Below are positions 1 through 8,903 of a stretch of DNA of 64,000 nt, one piece after another. A model generated the notes under the pieces. It was given only the letters and a program-made list of their open reading frames with translations. It ran no database searches and had not been told where the DNA came from. The stretch comes from UBA2638 sp046293135. GTDB lineage: Bacteria > Pseudomonadota > Alphaproteobacteria > Micavibrionales > Micavibrionaceae. Every line of letters starts with the position of its first letter. The first letter of the stretch is position 1. The position numbers and the translations under genes are program-made. The stretch spans positions 1 to 64,000 of the forward strand of contig JBKBPR010000006.1 of the NCBI GenBank assembly GCA_046293135.1, read 5' to 3'.

Positions 1-40
1 CCGCGCAAAACGCCACGGCCGTTTGAATTCATAAAAGCTA

Positions 41-316
41 TTACTTGTTAACAGCTTCTTTCAGCTCTTTACCAGCCTTGAATTTTGGCTGTTTGCTTGC
101 TGGGATCTTGATTGGCTCACCTGTACGTGGGTTACGGCCAGTTGTCGCTGCACGCTTTGCAACTGAGAATGTACCAAAGCCTACCAAACGAACATCGTCA
201 CCTTTTTTCAGTGAACCTTTGATCGCTTCGATAACTGCATTAACAGCAGCTTCAGCTTTAGTTTTTGGAATATCAGCTTTATCAGCAACTTTAGCAACTA
301 GATCTTGTTTGTTCAT
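41..316 (-). CDS. hupB: HU family DNA-binding protein
   Basis: Small nucleoid protein that binds and bends DNA as a dimer. The 91 residues match the usual HU length and show the whole HU fold: N-terminal helical dimerisation half, the GFGTF turn near 46-50, and the DNA-binding arm starting with R61-N62-P63, where P63 is the intercalating proline. The ATG start follows a GGGGA-like ribosome binding site. It is the last gene of the tig-clpP-lon-hup run on this strand. A 7-bp inverted repeat (355-361 and 371-377) lies in its upstream region and could be part of its control; this is inference. Confidence 0.96.
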   Translation of the reverse strand: MNKQDLVAKVADKADIPKTKAEAAVNAVIEAIKGSLKKGDDVRLVGFGTFSVAKRAATTGRNPRTGEPIKIPASKQPKFKAGKELKEAVNK

Positions 317-481
317 AACAATCCCCTTTGTATAGAAAGTTAGGTTGAAAAAATATTTTGAATTAAAAAATCAAAATAGCCTCACGCACCTTCTTCATTT
401 CGCTGTCGCAGCAAAAGCCGCTTCAACTCTATGTTTCAAGCGAATGAAACAGAATCTTTTTACGACTTTTTCAAGCTCTAA

Positions 482-2890
482 TCAATGATGAATTACGTCC
501 TCACCCTTGTTTTCTGCACTTTTTGAGGGGATTTCGTCAATTTTCTGCTCTTTTTTATCCATAATCGGCTGCGGACGCTCTGTCAGCGCCAAAGAAAGCA
601 CCTCATCGATGGTTCGCACAGGGATAATTTCAATCGCTTTTTTGACGACATTGGGTATCTCGGGCAGGTCTTTTTCGTTATCCATCGGGATAAGCGCTGT
701 CTTAATTCCCGCGCGCAGAGCCGCGAGCAGCTTTTCTTTCAGCCCACCAATCGCTGTGACATTGCCGCGCAAATTGACCTCGCCCGTCATCGCAATATCT
801 CTGCGAATCGGTATGTTCGACAGAGCCGAAACAATCGCCGTTACCATCGCCGCACCCGCAGAAGGGCCATCCTTCGGCGTTGCCCCTTCGGGAACATGGA
901 CGTGAACCTGACGTTCCTTGAGCTGCTCATAATCAATACCGTATTGCGCGGCGCGTGATTTCATCAGCATTTCGGCAACAGTCACGGATTCTTTCATGAC
1001 CTCCTTCATGTTACCAGTCGTTGTTACCTTGCCGTCTTTTCCGGGCATGGTCACAGCCTCAATCGAGAGCAAATCGCCGCCGCTTTCGGTATAGGCAAGC
1101 CCATTGACGACCCCGACCCTGTCACGCTCTTCAATTTCGCCAAAACGGTATTTCTTGATTCCGGCATAGTTACCGAGATTTTTCGGCGTAATCGAAACGC
1201 GTTCTTTGCCCTTCATCAAGATTTCCTTGATCGCCTTGCGGCAGAGATTGGAGATTTCACGCTCCAGATTCCGAACGCCCGCCTCACGCGTATAATAGCG
1301 TATCAAATCGCGAATGGCGTTATCGCTGATAAGGAATTCCTTCTTCTTCAGCCCTGCCGCTTCGATTTGCTTTTTCAACAAGTGGCGCTTCACGATTTGC
1401 AGTTTTTCATCTTCGGTATAGCCGGAGATACGGATAAGCTCCATCCTGTCCAAGAGCGGTCTGGGCATTGTCGCCATGGAATTGGCGGTACAAATGAACA
1501 TCACATCGGACAAGTCATATTCAATCTCAAGATAGTGATCCTGAAAGGTTGAGTTTTGTTCGGGATCCAGCACTTCGAGCAAGGCCGAGCTTGGGTCGCC
1601 GCGCCAGTCAGAGCCGAGCTTGTCAATCTCATCAAGCAGGAACAGCGGATTGCTGGACTTGGCCTTTTTCATACCCTGAATGACCTTACCGGGCATTGCA
1701 CCGATATAGGTACGGCGGTGACCGCGAATCTCGCTCTCGTCCCGCACGCCGCCCAAGGACATCCGCACGAATTTACGGTTTGTCGCCTTGGCGATGGATT
1801 GCCCGAGAGAGGTTTTACCAACCCCCGGCGGGCCGACCAGACACAATATAGGGCCTTTGACCTTATTTGTACGTTGCTGAACGGCGAGATATTCAAGAAT
1901 GCGCTCTTTGACTTTTTCCAATCCGTAATGATCGGTGTCGAGCGTTTTCTTCGCCAGTTTGATATCCTTCTTCACGCGTGTTCTTGCGCTCCAAGGCACG
2001 TTCAAAATCCAGTCGAGATAATTGCGGACAACGGTGGCCTCTGCCGACATCGGCGACATTTGCTTGAGCTTTTTGACCTCATGCAAGGCGCGTTCCTTGG
2101 CTTCTTTGGACAGCTTGGTGTCTTCAATTCTTTTCTCAAGCTCGCCGATTTCATTCAACCCGTCTTCGGAATCACCCAACTCCTTTTGAATGGCCTTCAT
2201 TTGCTCGTTCAAATAATATTCACGCTGGGTTTTTTCCATCTGGCGTTTGACACGATTACGCACGCGCATTTCAACTTGCAGCACGCCAATCTCGCCCTCC
2301 ATCAGGCCATAGATCATCTCAAGGCGCTCGGCGGTGTTGGCCGCTTCCAGCAATTCCTGTTTTTGCTCGATCTTGAGCGCGAGGTGCGAGGCAATCGTAT
2401 CGGCGACCTTGGCCGGTTCTTCGATCTGGTTGATCGTGACGATAACCTCAGGCGGGATTTTCTTGTTCAGCTTGACGTATTGCTCGAACTGCGCCGTTAC
2501 AGCGCGGGAAAGCGCCAAAAGCTCCTCATTGACGGGGCTGTTATCGGCAATCGCCACATAATCGGCCTCGATATATTTGTTCTCGGTGTATTTTTGCACA
2601 ATCACGCGCTCGCCGCCCTCAACCAGAACCTTCACAGTCCCGTCAGGCAGTTTGAGCAGCTGTAAGATCGTGCCGATCGTGCCGATCATGTGCAAATCAT
2701 CCATCCCCGGATCATCCTCGGACGGAGATTTTTGCGTCACCAGCAAGATTTTTTTATCGCCATGCATAACATGCTCAAGCGCCTGCACCGATTTCTCACG
2801 GCCAACAAACAGCGGTACGATCATATGCGGGAACACCACAATATCGCGCAGAGGCAAAACGGCTATACGGGCGGCGGGGGAATCAATCAT
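482..2890 (-). CDS. lon: ATP-dependent Lon protease
   Basis: Cytosolic AAA+ serine protease that degrades misfolded and regulatory proteins. The 802 residues hold the N-terminal substrate-binding LON domain (about 1-210), a central AAA+ module with Walker A lysine K359 in GPPGVGKT and Walker B LFLLDEID, and the C-terminal protease domain with the Ser/Lys dyad S677 (in DGPSAG) and K720 (in GGLKEK). Length and motifs are normal for LonA. An acidic and lysine-rich tail follows the protease domain. It lies between clpP and hup, the usual alphaproteobacterial order except that clpX, normally between clpP and lon, is missing. Confidence 0.98.
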   Translation of the reverse strand: MIDSPAARIAVLPLRDIVVFPHMIVPLFVGREKSVQALEHVMHGDKKILLVTQKSPSEDDPGMDDLHMIGTIGTILQLLKLPDGTVKVLVEGGERVIVQKYTENKYIEADYVAIADNSPVNEELLALSRAVTAQFEQYVKLNKKIPPEVIVTINQIEEPAKVADTIASHLALKIEQKQELLEAANTAERLEMIYGLMEGEIGVLQVEMRVRNRVKRQMEKTQREYYLNEQMKAIQKELGDSEDGLNEIGELEKRIEDTKLSKEAKERALHEVKKLKQMSPMSAEATVVRNYLDWILNVPWSARTRVKKDIKLAKKTLDTDHYGLEKVKERILEYLAVQQRTNKVKGPILCLVGPPGVGKTSLGQSIAKATNRKFVRMSLGGVRDESEIRGHRRTYIGAMPGKVIQGMKKAKSSNPLFLLDEIDKLGSDWRGDPSSALLEVLDPEQNSTFQDHYLEIEYDLSDVMFICTANSMATMPRPLLDRMELIRISGYTEDEKLQIVKRHLLKKQIEAAGLKKKEFLISDNAIRDLIRYYTREAGVRNLEREISNLCRKAIKEILMKGKERVSITPKNLGNYAGIKKYRFGEIEERDRVGVVNGLAYTESGGDLLSIEAVTMPGKDGKVTTTGNMKEVMKESVTVAEMLMKSRAAQYGIDYEQLKERQVHVHVPEGATPKDGPSAGAAMVTAIVSALSNIPIRRDIAMTGEVNLRGNVTAIGGLKEKLLAALRAGIKTALIPMDNEKDLPEIPNVVKKAIEIIPVRTIDEVLSLALTERPQPIMDKKEQKIDEIPSKSAENKGEDVIHH

Positions 2891-3088
2891 GAGACATCCT
2901 CATTTATTATATTTTTATAATTATTCATTATCTCACATTTGCGGGCGAGATCAAACGGCTTAAATCGCGTTCATGCAATCGAAGCATAGCACAGCTGCGA
3001 AATAAACGACATAGTATTGATGTGTTCGCTTTTACGAACAAATCAAGTCATGTCATGAAACACGCTTTAAAACTTAAAGGAAAAAGAT

Positions 3089-3733
3089 TTATTTTTTCTT
3101 ATCATCGTCGGCAGGAAGCGATCTTTCTTCGACGACCTTATCAATCAAGCCGAATTTCAGAGCCTCCTCAGGGCCCATGAACGTATCGCGATCCATAGTC
3201 TTCTCGATAGCGGAGAGCTTCTGGCCTGTGTGCTTCACGTAAAGATCGTTCAGCATTTTGCGCAAACGCAGGATTTCCTGAGCCTGAATTTCGATATCCG
3301 TCGCCTGACCGCGCGCACCGCCGGATGGCTGGTGAACCATAATTCTTGAATTCGGCAAGGAATAACGCTTTCCAGCCGCGCCGCCCATCAGCAACAAAGA
3401 TCCAGCCGAAGCCGCCTGCCCGACACAAACCGTCGATACCGGAGGCTTGATATATTGCATGGTGTCATACATCGCCAAGCCGGCCGTCACAACGCCGCCG
3501 GGCGAGTTGATATAAAATGAGATATCCTTTTTCGGATTTTCCGACTCAAGGAACAAAAGCTGCGCACAAATCAGCGAAGACACCTGATCGTTCACCTCTC
3601 CCGTCAGGAAGATAATACGCTCCTTGAGAAGGCGGGAATAAATATCAAAAGCCCGCTCACCGCGATTGGTTTGCTCGATAACGGTCGGAACGAGGTAGTT
3701 TTGATAAACGTCAAGGGGGTCTCTATCGTACAT
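3089..3733 (-). CDS. clpP: ATP-dependent Clp protease proteolytic subunit ClpP
   Basis: Forms the 14-subunit proteolytic chamber that works with ClpX or ClpA. The 214 residues carry the complete catalytic triad: S109 in GQAASAG, H134 in MVHQPSGG and D183 in the DRDTF segment. The N-terminal region with the VIEQTNRGERAFDIYSRLL signature and the processing region are normal. It lies downstream of tig and upstream of lon on the same strand; no clpX follows in the 198-base gap, so its partner ATPase must be encoded elsewhere. Confidence 0.98.
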   Translation of the reverse strand: MYDRDPLDVYQNYLVPTVIEQTNRGERAFDIYSRLLKERIIFLTGEVNDQVSSLICAQLLFLESENPKKDISFYINSPGGVVTAGLAMYDTMQYIKPPVSTVCVGQAASAGSLLLMGGAAGKRYSLPNSRIMVHQPSGGARGQATDIEIQAQEILRLRKMLNDLYVKHTGQKLSAIEKTMDRDTFMGPEEALKFGLIDKVVEERSLPADDDKKK

Positions 3734-3923
3734 TGTGCAATCTTTACAGGTTTTGGGTTTCAGTTGGAAAATAACTCAAGATTCCCTCAAGGATAGCCTT
3801 TTTCAGATGGCTGTCAATCCTTTCGGCTACGCATGGAAAAAATATCGGTGTTTATCTGCTTTGTACGCTTTTGTGCGCTTGGGTTACATAAATAAGCAAA
3901 AGCCAGATAAAACAATGCGCATA

Positions 3924-3961
3924 TAAAAAAGGCGATCTGGTTAAACGACCAAACCGCCTTT
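3924..3961 (-). terminator. Rho-independent terminator of tig
   Basis: On the minus strand, just after the tig stop codon, two 14-base arms (3948-3961 and 3928-3941) pair along their full length with two G-T wobbles around a 6-base loop. They are followed directly by a run of six T. This is a textbook intrinsic terminator and suggests that tig is transcribed separately from clpP, at least in part. Confidence 0.85.
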
Positions 3962-3987
3962 CATAAAGAATGTTCAATGGAAAGAAA

Positions 3988-5448
3988 TTACTTCGCAGCC
4001 TTTTTCGTGGCTGTCTTCGGCTTCGCGGCAGCGGCTTTTTTCTTCTCTCCGCCCTCTTCGCCTTTATCAGCTTTCGGCTTATCTGAAGTTTTAGCCTTGG
4101 TTTTAGCAGGCTTTTTCGCCGCCGTTTCGCTGTCCATATCCTCATCGCTGGTCAGCTCTTCGACGCTCACGCTCTTTTCCTTGATCTCGGCAAGCTCAAG
4201 AATAAAATCAACGACCTTCTCTTCAAACAAAGGCGCACGAAGGCTTTCCAAAGCATTGCGGTTTTTGGAATAATAATCGAAAACCTGCTTTTCCTGCCCC
4301 GGATATTTCTGCGCTTCGGTGATGACGGCGCGTTGCAGCTCGGTATCCGCAATCTTGATATTGTTGGAATTACCGATTTCAGACAACACAAGCCCCAGAC
4401 GTACGCGGCGCTCGGCAATGGATTTCAGCTCTTCTTTCTCGGACTCTTCGATGTCAACGCTAAGTCCTGCTTGCATATTTTCCATTTCAAGCTGGCGCAA
4501 GATCGTTTCGAACTCCATATCCAACATGCTGTTCGGCACATCAAAGCTGTGCTTTTCATCAAGAACATCCAAAAGCGCCTTTTTCAGCTTCATGCGTGAA
4601 AATGAATCCAATTCTTTCTGGATTTGCTCTTCAACAGCCGCTCTCAAAGCCGCCGCATCGGCAAGGCCTAACTTCTGTGCGAATTCATCATTGATATCGG
4701 GCGTTTTGGCTTCATGGATTGCGGTGATTTCAGTGTCAAAAATCGCATCCCGTCCGGCGAGTTCTTTCGCGCCATAATTTTTCGGGAATGTCACTTTAAC
4801 TTCAATCTTCTCGCCCGCTTTTTTGCCGATCAACTGATCTTCAAATCCGGCGATGAACTGGCCGCCACCAAGCTTCAGCTTATGACCTTCGGCCTGCATT
4901 CCGTCATGGGCAACATTGTCATCCGCGGTGCGGCCAGCAAAGTTAATCACAACGTAATCGCCGTCTTTCGATGCGCGCGCGGTCTTGATTTCCTGTGTTT
5001 CAAAATTGCCCGCAGCAATACGCTCCAGAGCCTCATCAACGGCTTTCTTTTCAGCCTTGGCGACAGGCTTTTCCAGCTTCAGGCCTTTGAAATCGGCTAC
5101 CTTGAATTCAGGCAGAACCTCAACGGCCATCGAGTAAACAAGGTCCTTGCCCTCGTCAAATTCCTTGACCTCAATTTTCGGCTGAAGCGCTGGTTTCAAG
5201 CCCTTATCCTGAATAACCTTGCTTGAGCTCTCATTAACGGCGCTTTCGAGAACTTCGCCCATAACGGCGCGGCCATATTTTTGTCTCATAATATTCAGCG
5301 GAACTTTGCCGGGGCGGAAGCCGGGCATACGGATTGTTTTGCTGACCTCTTGCAAGCGGCGGTCTACGCGGCTGTCAATGTCCTTCGCGTCCAATCTGAT
5401 TTCCAGTTCATGTACCAGTCCGTCTTGCTTCAATTCTTTTACTTGCAT
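3988..5448 (-). CDS. tig: Trigger factor, ribosome-associated chaperone and PPIase
   Basis: Binds nascent chains at the ribosome exit and has peptidyl-prolyl isomerase activity. The ribosome-docking signature (PGFRPGKVPL, around residues 43-52) is in the N-terminal domain. The FKBP-type PPIase domain spans roughly 155-240, and the helical chaperone arms follow. At 486 residues it is longer than most homologues because of a C-terminal tail of about 55 residues rich in Lys, Ala and Glu, a low-complexity extension seen in some alphaproteobacterial trigger factors. First gene of the tig-clpP-lon-hup cluster; a strong terminator lies just after it. Confidence 0.96.
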   Translation of the reverse strand: MQVKELKQDGLVHELEIRLDAKDIDSRVDRRLQEVSKTIRMPGFRPGKVPLNIMRQKYGRAVMGEVLESAVNESSSKVIQDKGLKPALQPKIEVKEFDEGKDLVYSMAVEVLPEFKVADFKGLKLEKPVAKAEKKAVDEALERIAAGNFETQEIKTARASKDGDYVVINFAGRTADDNVAHDGMQAEGHKLKLGGGQFIAGFEDQLIGKKAGEKIEVKVTFPKNYGAKELAGRDAIFDTEITAIHEAKTPDINDEFAQKLGLADAAALRAAVEEQIQKELDSFSRMKLKKALLDVLDEKHSFDVPNSMLDMEFETILRQLEMENMQAGLSVDIEESEKEELKSIAERRVRLGLVLSEIGNSNNIKIADTELQRAVITEAQKYPGQEKQVFDYYSKNRNALESLRAPLFEEKVVDFILELAEIKEKSVSVEELTSDEDMDSETAAKKPAKTKAKTSDKPKADKGEEGGEKKKAAAAKPKTATKKAAK

Positions 5449-5523
5449 GGCCTAATTCTTTTTCTTCGTGTTTGTGTTTACGGTTATATTCATCAAAATC
5501 TGATTGTTTAAAACAGACCTGAA

Positions 5524-5608
5524 TGGTGCGGCTGGAGGGACTTGAACCCCCACGGGTCACCCCGCCAGAACCTAAATCTGGTGCGTCTACCAATTTCGCC
5601 ACAGCCGC
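5524..5608 (-). tRNA. tRNA-Leu (anticodon UAG)
   Basis: Read on the minus strand, 85 bases fold as a class II tRNA. The acceptor stem GCGGCTG pairs with CAGCCGC, the discriminator is A and CCA is encoded. The anticodon stem CCAGA/TCTGG encloses a loop with anticodon TAG. There is a long variable arm and a standard GGTTCAAGTCC T arm. It lies about 75 bases upstream of tig on the same strand. Confidence 0.96.
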
Positions 5609-5772
5609 GTCAGGTTCAATCCGCTATTGCTAATCGTTTCGAACGCTGATTTCAAGCAAAAACAGGCTGTTTATATGATTATTTTTACGATTGAAGTTGT
5701 GTATCGGCTTGAAATCACGCAAATTTCCCTTGATAATTTAGGAATTTTGTCTTATGTTGGGTTTAATTAAGG

Positions 5773-5876
5773 GGCGAATTGCGCCTAAAATTCGCCGTCA
5801 TTACACGGCCTTGCTACCCCGCCATTACACGGCTTGTCCGTATAATCCCAAAAAATAAGTGGGGCGAGTGGGGCGA
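5773..5876 (+). repeat. Intergenic repeat, copy A, with tandem GTGGGGCGA units
   Basis: The 309-base gap between tRNA-Leu and tRNA-His has no credible gene. It holds GGCGAATTGCGCC at 5773-5785, a direct repeat CATTACACGGC at 5799-5809 and 5823-5833, then TCCCAAAAAATAAG followed by two perfect 9-mers GTGGGGCGA (5859-5867 and 5868-5876). The same blocks in the same order recur on the minus strand at 45704-45809, where there are three 9-mers. The outer boundaries of the element are uncertain, since the sequence between the blocks is not conserved between the two copies. Confidence 0.7.
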
Positions 5877-5917
5877 AACGCCCAAACCAAATACATGAAT
5901 AAAAGGGATTTTTTAAA

Positions 5918-5994
5918 TGGGGCGACCGACGGGGCTCGAACCCGCGACAACTCGGACCACAACCAAGTGCTCTACCAACTGAGCTACGGCCGCC
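5918..5994 (-). tRNA. tRNA-His (anticodon GUG)
   Basis: Read on the minus strand, 77 bases form a complete tRNA with anticodon GTG in a CTTGG/CCGAG stem and an encoded CCA end. Alignment to the T8-A9-G10 core shows that the first base is G-1 paired with C73, the normal bacterial histidine identity element. Many alphaproteobacteria of the Rhizobiales/Rhodobacterales/Caulobacterales group have lost G-1, so this feature is informative about lineage. Confidence 0.96.
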
Positions 5995-6101
5995 ACAAGC
6001 AAAATACGATTTGTCTTCTTTAACTGTTTATAGTAATTATGGTCAAGTTTTTTTATATGCCTATCAGCTTATTTATTCAAACCGCAAAAAGGAATTCCCC
6101 C

Positions 6102-7532
6102 GTGTCCGCATACGCCCTTAAATTCAAAACACCGCAGGAATTTTTGAAATTCATCAAGGATCAGGATATCCAGTTTATTGATCTAAACTTCACCGATCTG
6201 CGCGGAAAGTGGCAGCACACAACAGAACATGCCAGCGCCTTTGATGTCACCAAGCTTGAAAAGGGCGTGTATTTCGATGGCTCGTCCATCGCGGGCTGGA
6301 AGCAGATCAATGAATCGGACATGGCGATTATTCCCGATATCTCAAAAGTCTGCCTTGATCCGTTCGCCGCACAAAAAACCGTTAAGGTCTTTTGCAATGT
6401 TTACGACCCCGCCACGGGCAAGCCCTATGAATGCGATCCGCGTCATATCGCGCTTTCGGCTGAGGCCTATTTGAAAAAGTCAGGGCTGGGCGACACCGCC
6501 TATTTCGGGCCTGAGGCGGAGTTTTTCATTTTCGATGACGTACAATTCCAAACCACTATGAACGAAGTCGGCTACAGGATTGATTCCAATGAATCGCCGC
6601 ATAACTCTGGCCGCGTCTATCCTGACGGCAATTTGGGGCATCGCCCCGCGATCAAGGGCGGGTACTTCCCCGAAAGCCCTGTTGACAGCCTATCTGATAT
6701 CCGCGGCGAGATGGTCACCGTCATGCAAAATATGGGGCTGGAGGTTGAAAAGCACCACCATGAGGTTGCGCCCGCACAGTGTGAAATCGGTATCAAATAC
6801 GCCACACTGACCGAAAGCGCGGATAATATCCAGATTTATAAACATGTCGTGCATAACGTCGCCCATAGCTATGGTAAGACAGCGACCTTTATGCCGAAGC
6901 CTGTCTATGGCGATAACGGTTCGGGCATGCATTGCCATCAATCTATCTGGAAGGCAGGAAAATCGCTTTTTGTCGGCTCCGGCTATGCGGATTTATCGGA
7001 AACCGCCATCTATTATATCGGCGGGATTATCAAACACGCCCATGCCCTCAATGCTTTCACCAACCCGACCACCAATAGTTATAAGCGCCTTGTCGAGGGC
7101 TATGAAGCGCCTGTATTACTGGCCTATTCCGCGCGCAATCGCTCGGCGGCGTGCCGTATCCCCTCCTCTCACGGCGCGAATTCAAAACGCATTGAGCTGA
7201 GATTCCCTGATCCTTGCGCCAATCCTTATCTGGCCTTTGCGGCAATGCTGATGGCAGGGCTTGATGGCGTAGAGAACAAAATCCACCCCGGTGAGGCTAT
7301 GGATATGGATCTTTATGCACTCAGCCATGAGGAAAAAGCCGATATTCCGCATGTTTCAAGAAGCCTGCGTGTGTCACTCTCCGCGCTCGCCGCAAATCAT
7401 GATTTCCTTTTGAAAGGTAATGTATTCACAAAAGAAGTGATTGAGTCTTACATCGCGCTAAAGCTGCAGGAAATCGAACGGTACGAAACTACCCCGCATC
7501 CTGTTGAATTTGCGATGTATTACTCAAGCTAG
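6102..7532 (+). CDS. glnA: Type I glutamine synthetase
   Basis: Condenses glutamate and ammonia to glutamine with ATP; the central nitrogen-assimilation enzyme, acting as a dodecamer in the cytosol. The GTG at 6102 is chosen because AAAGGA precedes it by nine bases and the protein then begins like other GlnA proteins; an in-frame ATG at 6039 would add 21 non-conserved residues. The resulting 476 residues include the beta-grasp N-terminus (DLNFTDLRGKWQH), the ATP/metal segment FFIFDD, the glutamate-binding NGSGMHCHQS, the conserved RNRSAACRIP and a C-terminal DLYALSHEE with the tyrosine used for adenylylation in GS-I beta enzymes. No glnB lies next to it in the window. Confidence 0.97.
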   Translation: MSAYALKFKTPQEFLKFIKDQDIQFIDLNFTDLRGKWQHTTEHASAFDVTKLEKGVYFDGSSIAGWKQINESDMAIIPDISKVCLDPFAAQKTVKVFCNVYDPATGKPYECDPRHIALSAEAYLKKSGLGDTAYFGPEAEFFIFDDVQFQTTMNEVGYRIDSNESPHNSGRVYPDGNLGHRPAIKGGYFPESPVDSLSDIRGEMVTVMQNMGLEVEKHHHEVAPAQCEIGIKYATLTESADNIQIYKHVVHNVAHSYGKTATFMPKPVYGDNGSGMHCHQSIWKAGKSLFVGSGYADLSETAIYYIGGIIKHAHALNAFTNPTTNSYKRLVEGYEAPVLLAYSARNRSAACRIPSSHGANSKRIELRFPDPCANPYLAFAAMLMAGLDGVENKIHPGEAMDMDLYALSHEEKADIPHVSRSLRVSLSALAANHDFLLKGNVFTKEVIESYIALKLQEIERYETTPHPVEFAMYYSS

Positions 7533-7553
7533 CATAACTAGCATTAGAAGAAA

Positions 7554-8720
7554 TCAATCTATTGATATTGACCTTACCTGCATCTTCGTTGATGTGGTAA
7601 CTGATCTGAATGTAGACGCATTTCTTGACCAGGTGAAAAAATCATAATCTCTGCCGGGGGTGAACATAGACACAATAACGTAGTGATTTTGTATCGCCAT
7701 GACAGCAATCCATACTTCGTATTCAAAACGGCTGTTATTTGGATCATTCGCCGTAAACACATCTAAAAAGCCAAACTCAGCCTCAGGACTAAAATCATGA
7801 TCCTCTCTGGATTCAAGAAAATTATTAATCACCAACCCTTTGCGTCTGAACTCTGACTTAACTGATTCGATCTCATTTTCCAGATTTTGAACAATATACG
7901 CCGCAACAAGTTCAACTTTAATTTGTCCATCTAGAACTGTTCTATCTCCATGACGGAAATTATTTAATGATACTTCCATCTTGTCTACGGAACGAATAGC
8001 TCGTGTTGAAATCTTCCATGATTCTGGGTAACTGAACTGTGCGATATCAAGAAACACATGTGTTTCCATGTTTTCGATGTTTATGTTTCTCTCAGGTGAG
8101 AGCAATTTAAATGTTTCCATTGATCTTGCTATAAGCGGCGCTTCTTGCTCCCAGTTTTCTGCAGGCACAATAAATTCAACCAATATCATCCGCTTTCCGT
8201 TAATTTGAGCCAAGCTTCTGGAAACATATGTATCTCCTCCATCAAGATAGACATGGAGCGCGCCAACCTTGTTTTCGTCAAAATACTCAAGCCCCTCTAA
8301 GGTAAACCCATTGGCCAGAATATTTCGCAAAAGCCACTGTTCGGCCGTTGTCTCGAAGTCTAATCGTAGCGCTTTGATTTGAAACTTGCTTCTTTCAAAC
8401 TCGGTTCGCGGCGGGCTATAAAAAGTAACAATTTCACCCAGCAGGTGGGAACTAAGGCTCATATTTGAGATGCTTCTTTCTTTTGGTTCAGACCAATCCA
8501 TGGGCAGCCGAACTTCGTAGGCAAGAGCCTGATCACCAAAAGGAATATCTTTATGATAAAATGTTAGCTCTTCAAACTCCTCATCGGAGAGTCTCTCAAA
8601 CTGAGGCATCTCCTTATCAAAAAGATCCCTGATTTTTTGAGCAAACGAGTCTTGCGCGAGAAGCATGCAGATCGCAACGCCAAGAAAAGTAACAAAAACT
8701 CTGTTTTTCAAAAATATCAT
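7554..8720 (-). CDS. Unrecognised secreted protein, 388 residues
   Basis: I do not recognise the family. The protein begins with a clear signal peptide (charged MIFLKNR, a hydrophobic core, then SFA-Q at about 25-28), so it is probably exported to the periplasm. There is no lipobox cysteine and no later transmembrane segment. It seems to contain two similar alpha/beta halves (about 100-215 and 225-388), each mentioning a pattern of a long amphipathic stretch followed by RSMETF or RNASTF, which recalls the DcrB/PsbP-like fold; that is inference from pattern only. The gene is more AT-rich than its neighbours glnA and parE and is convergent with glnA, so transfer is possible. Confidence 0.8.
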   Translation of the reverse strand: MIFLKNRVFVTFLGVAICMLLAQDSFAQKIRDLFDKEMPQFERLSDEEFEELTFYHKDIPFGDQALAYEVRLPMDWSEPKERSISNMSLSSHLLGEIVTFYSPPRTEFERSKFQIKALRLDFETTAEQWLLRNILANGFTLEGLEYFDENKVGALHVYLDGGDTYVSRSLAQINGKRMILVEFIVPAENWEQEAPLIARSMETFKLLSPERNINIENMETHVFLDIAQFSYPESWKISTRAIRSVDKMEVSLNNFRHGDRTVLDGQIKVELVAAYIVQNLENEIESVKSEFRRKGLVINNFLESREDHDFSPEAEFGFLDVFTANDPNNSRFEYEVWIAVMAIQNHYVIVSMFTPGRDYDFFTWSRNASTFRSVTTSTKMQVRSISID

Positions 8721-8903
8721 TCCAACAAAACCTTAGTATTATAATTATATATTATACGCCAATTTTATATTCTAACCTTCTAAAAAAACATAAATATCAA
8801 TCAAATAAACTGATTAAACGCCTTTACACCCTGATATGCCTTGCTTTCAAAGCCTTTAAACGATATGAATTTTTAATATGATGTCTCAAAATCGTGAGTT
8901 TAC

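Noticed and set aside
1556..2665. A 369-residue open frame antisense to lon
   Set aside because: It lies wholly inside lon, which has all its catalytic motifs; the composition is that of a reversed coding strand and no domain is visible.
3735..3926. A 63-residue ORF between clpP and tig
   Set aside because: It starts one base after the divergent clpP start, has no ribosome site, and ends inside the tig terminator hairpin.
7527..7545. GCTAG/CTAGC inverted repeat after glnA as a terminator
   Set aside because: The stem is only five base pairs, AT-rich in part, and no T run follows on either strand.
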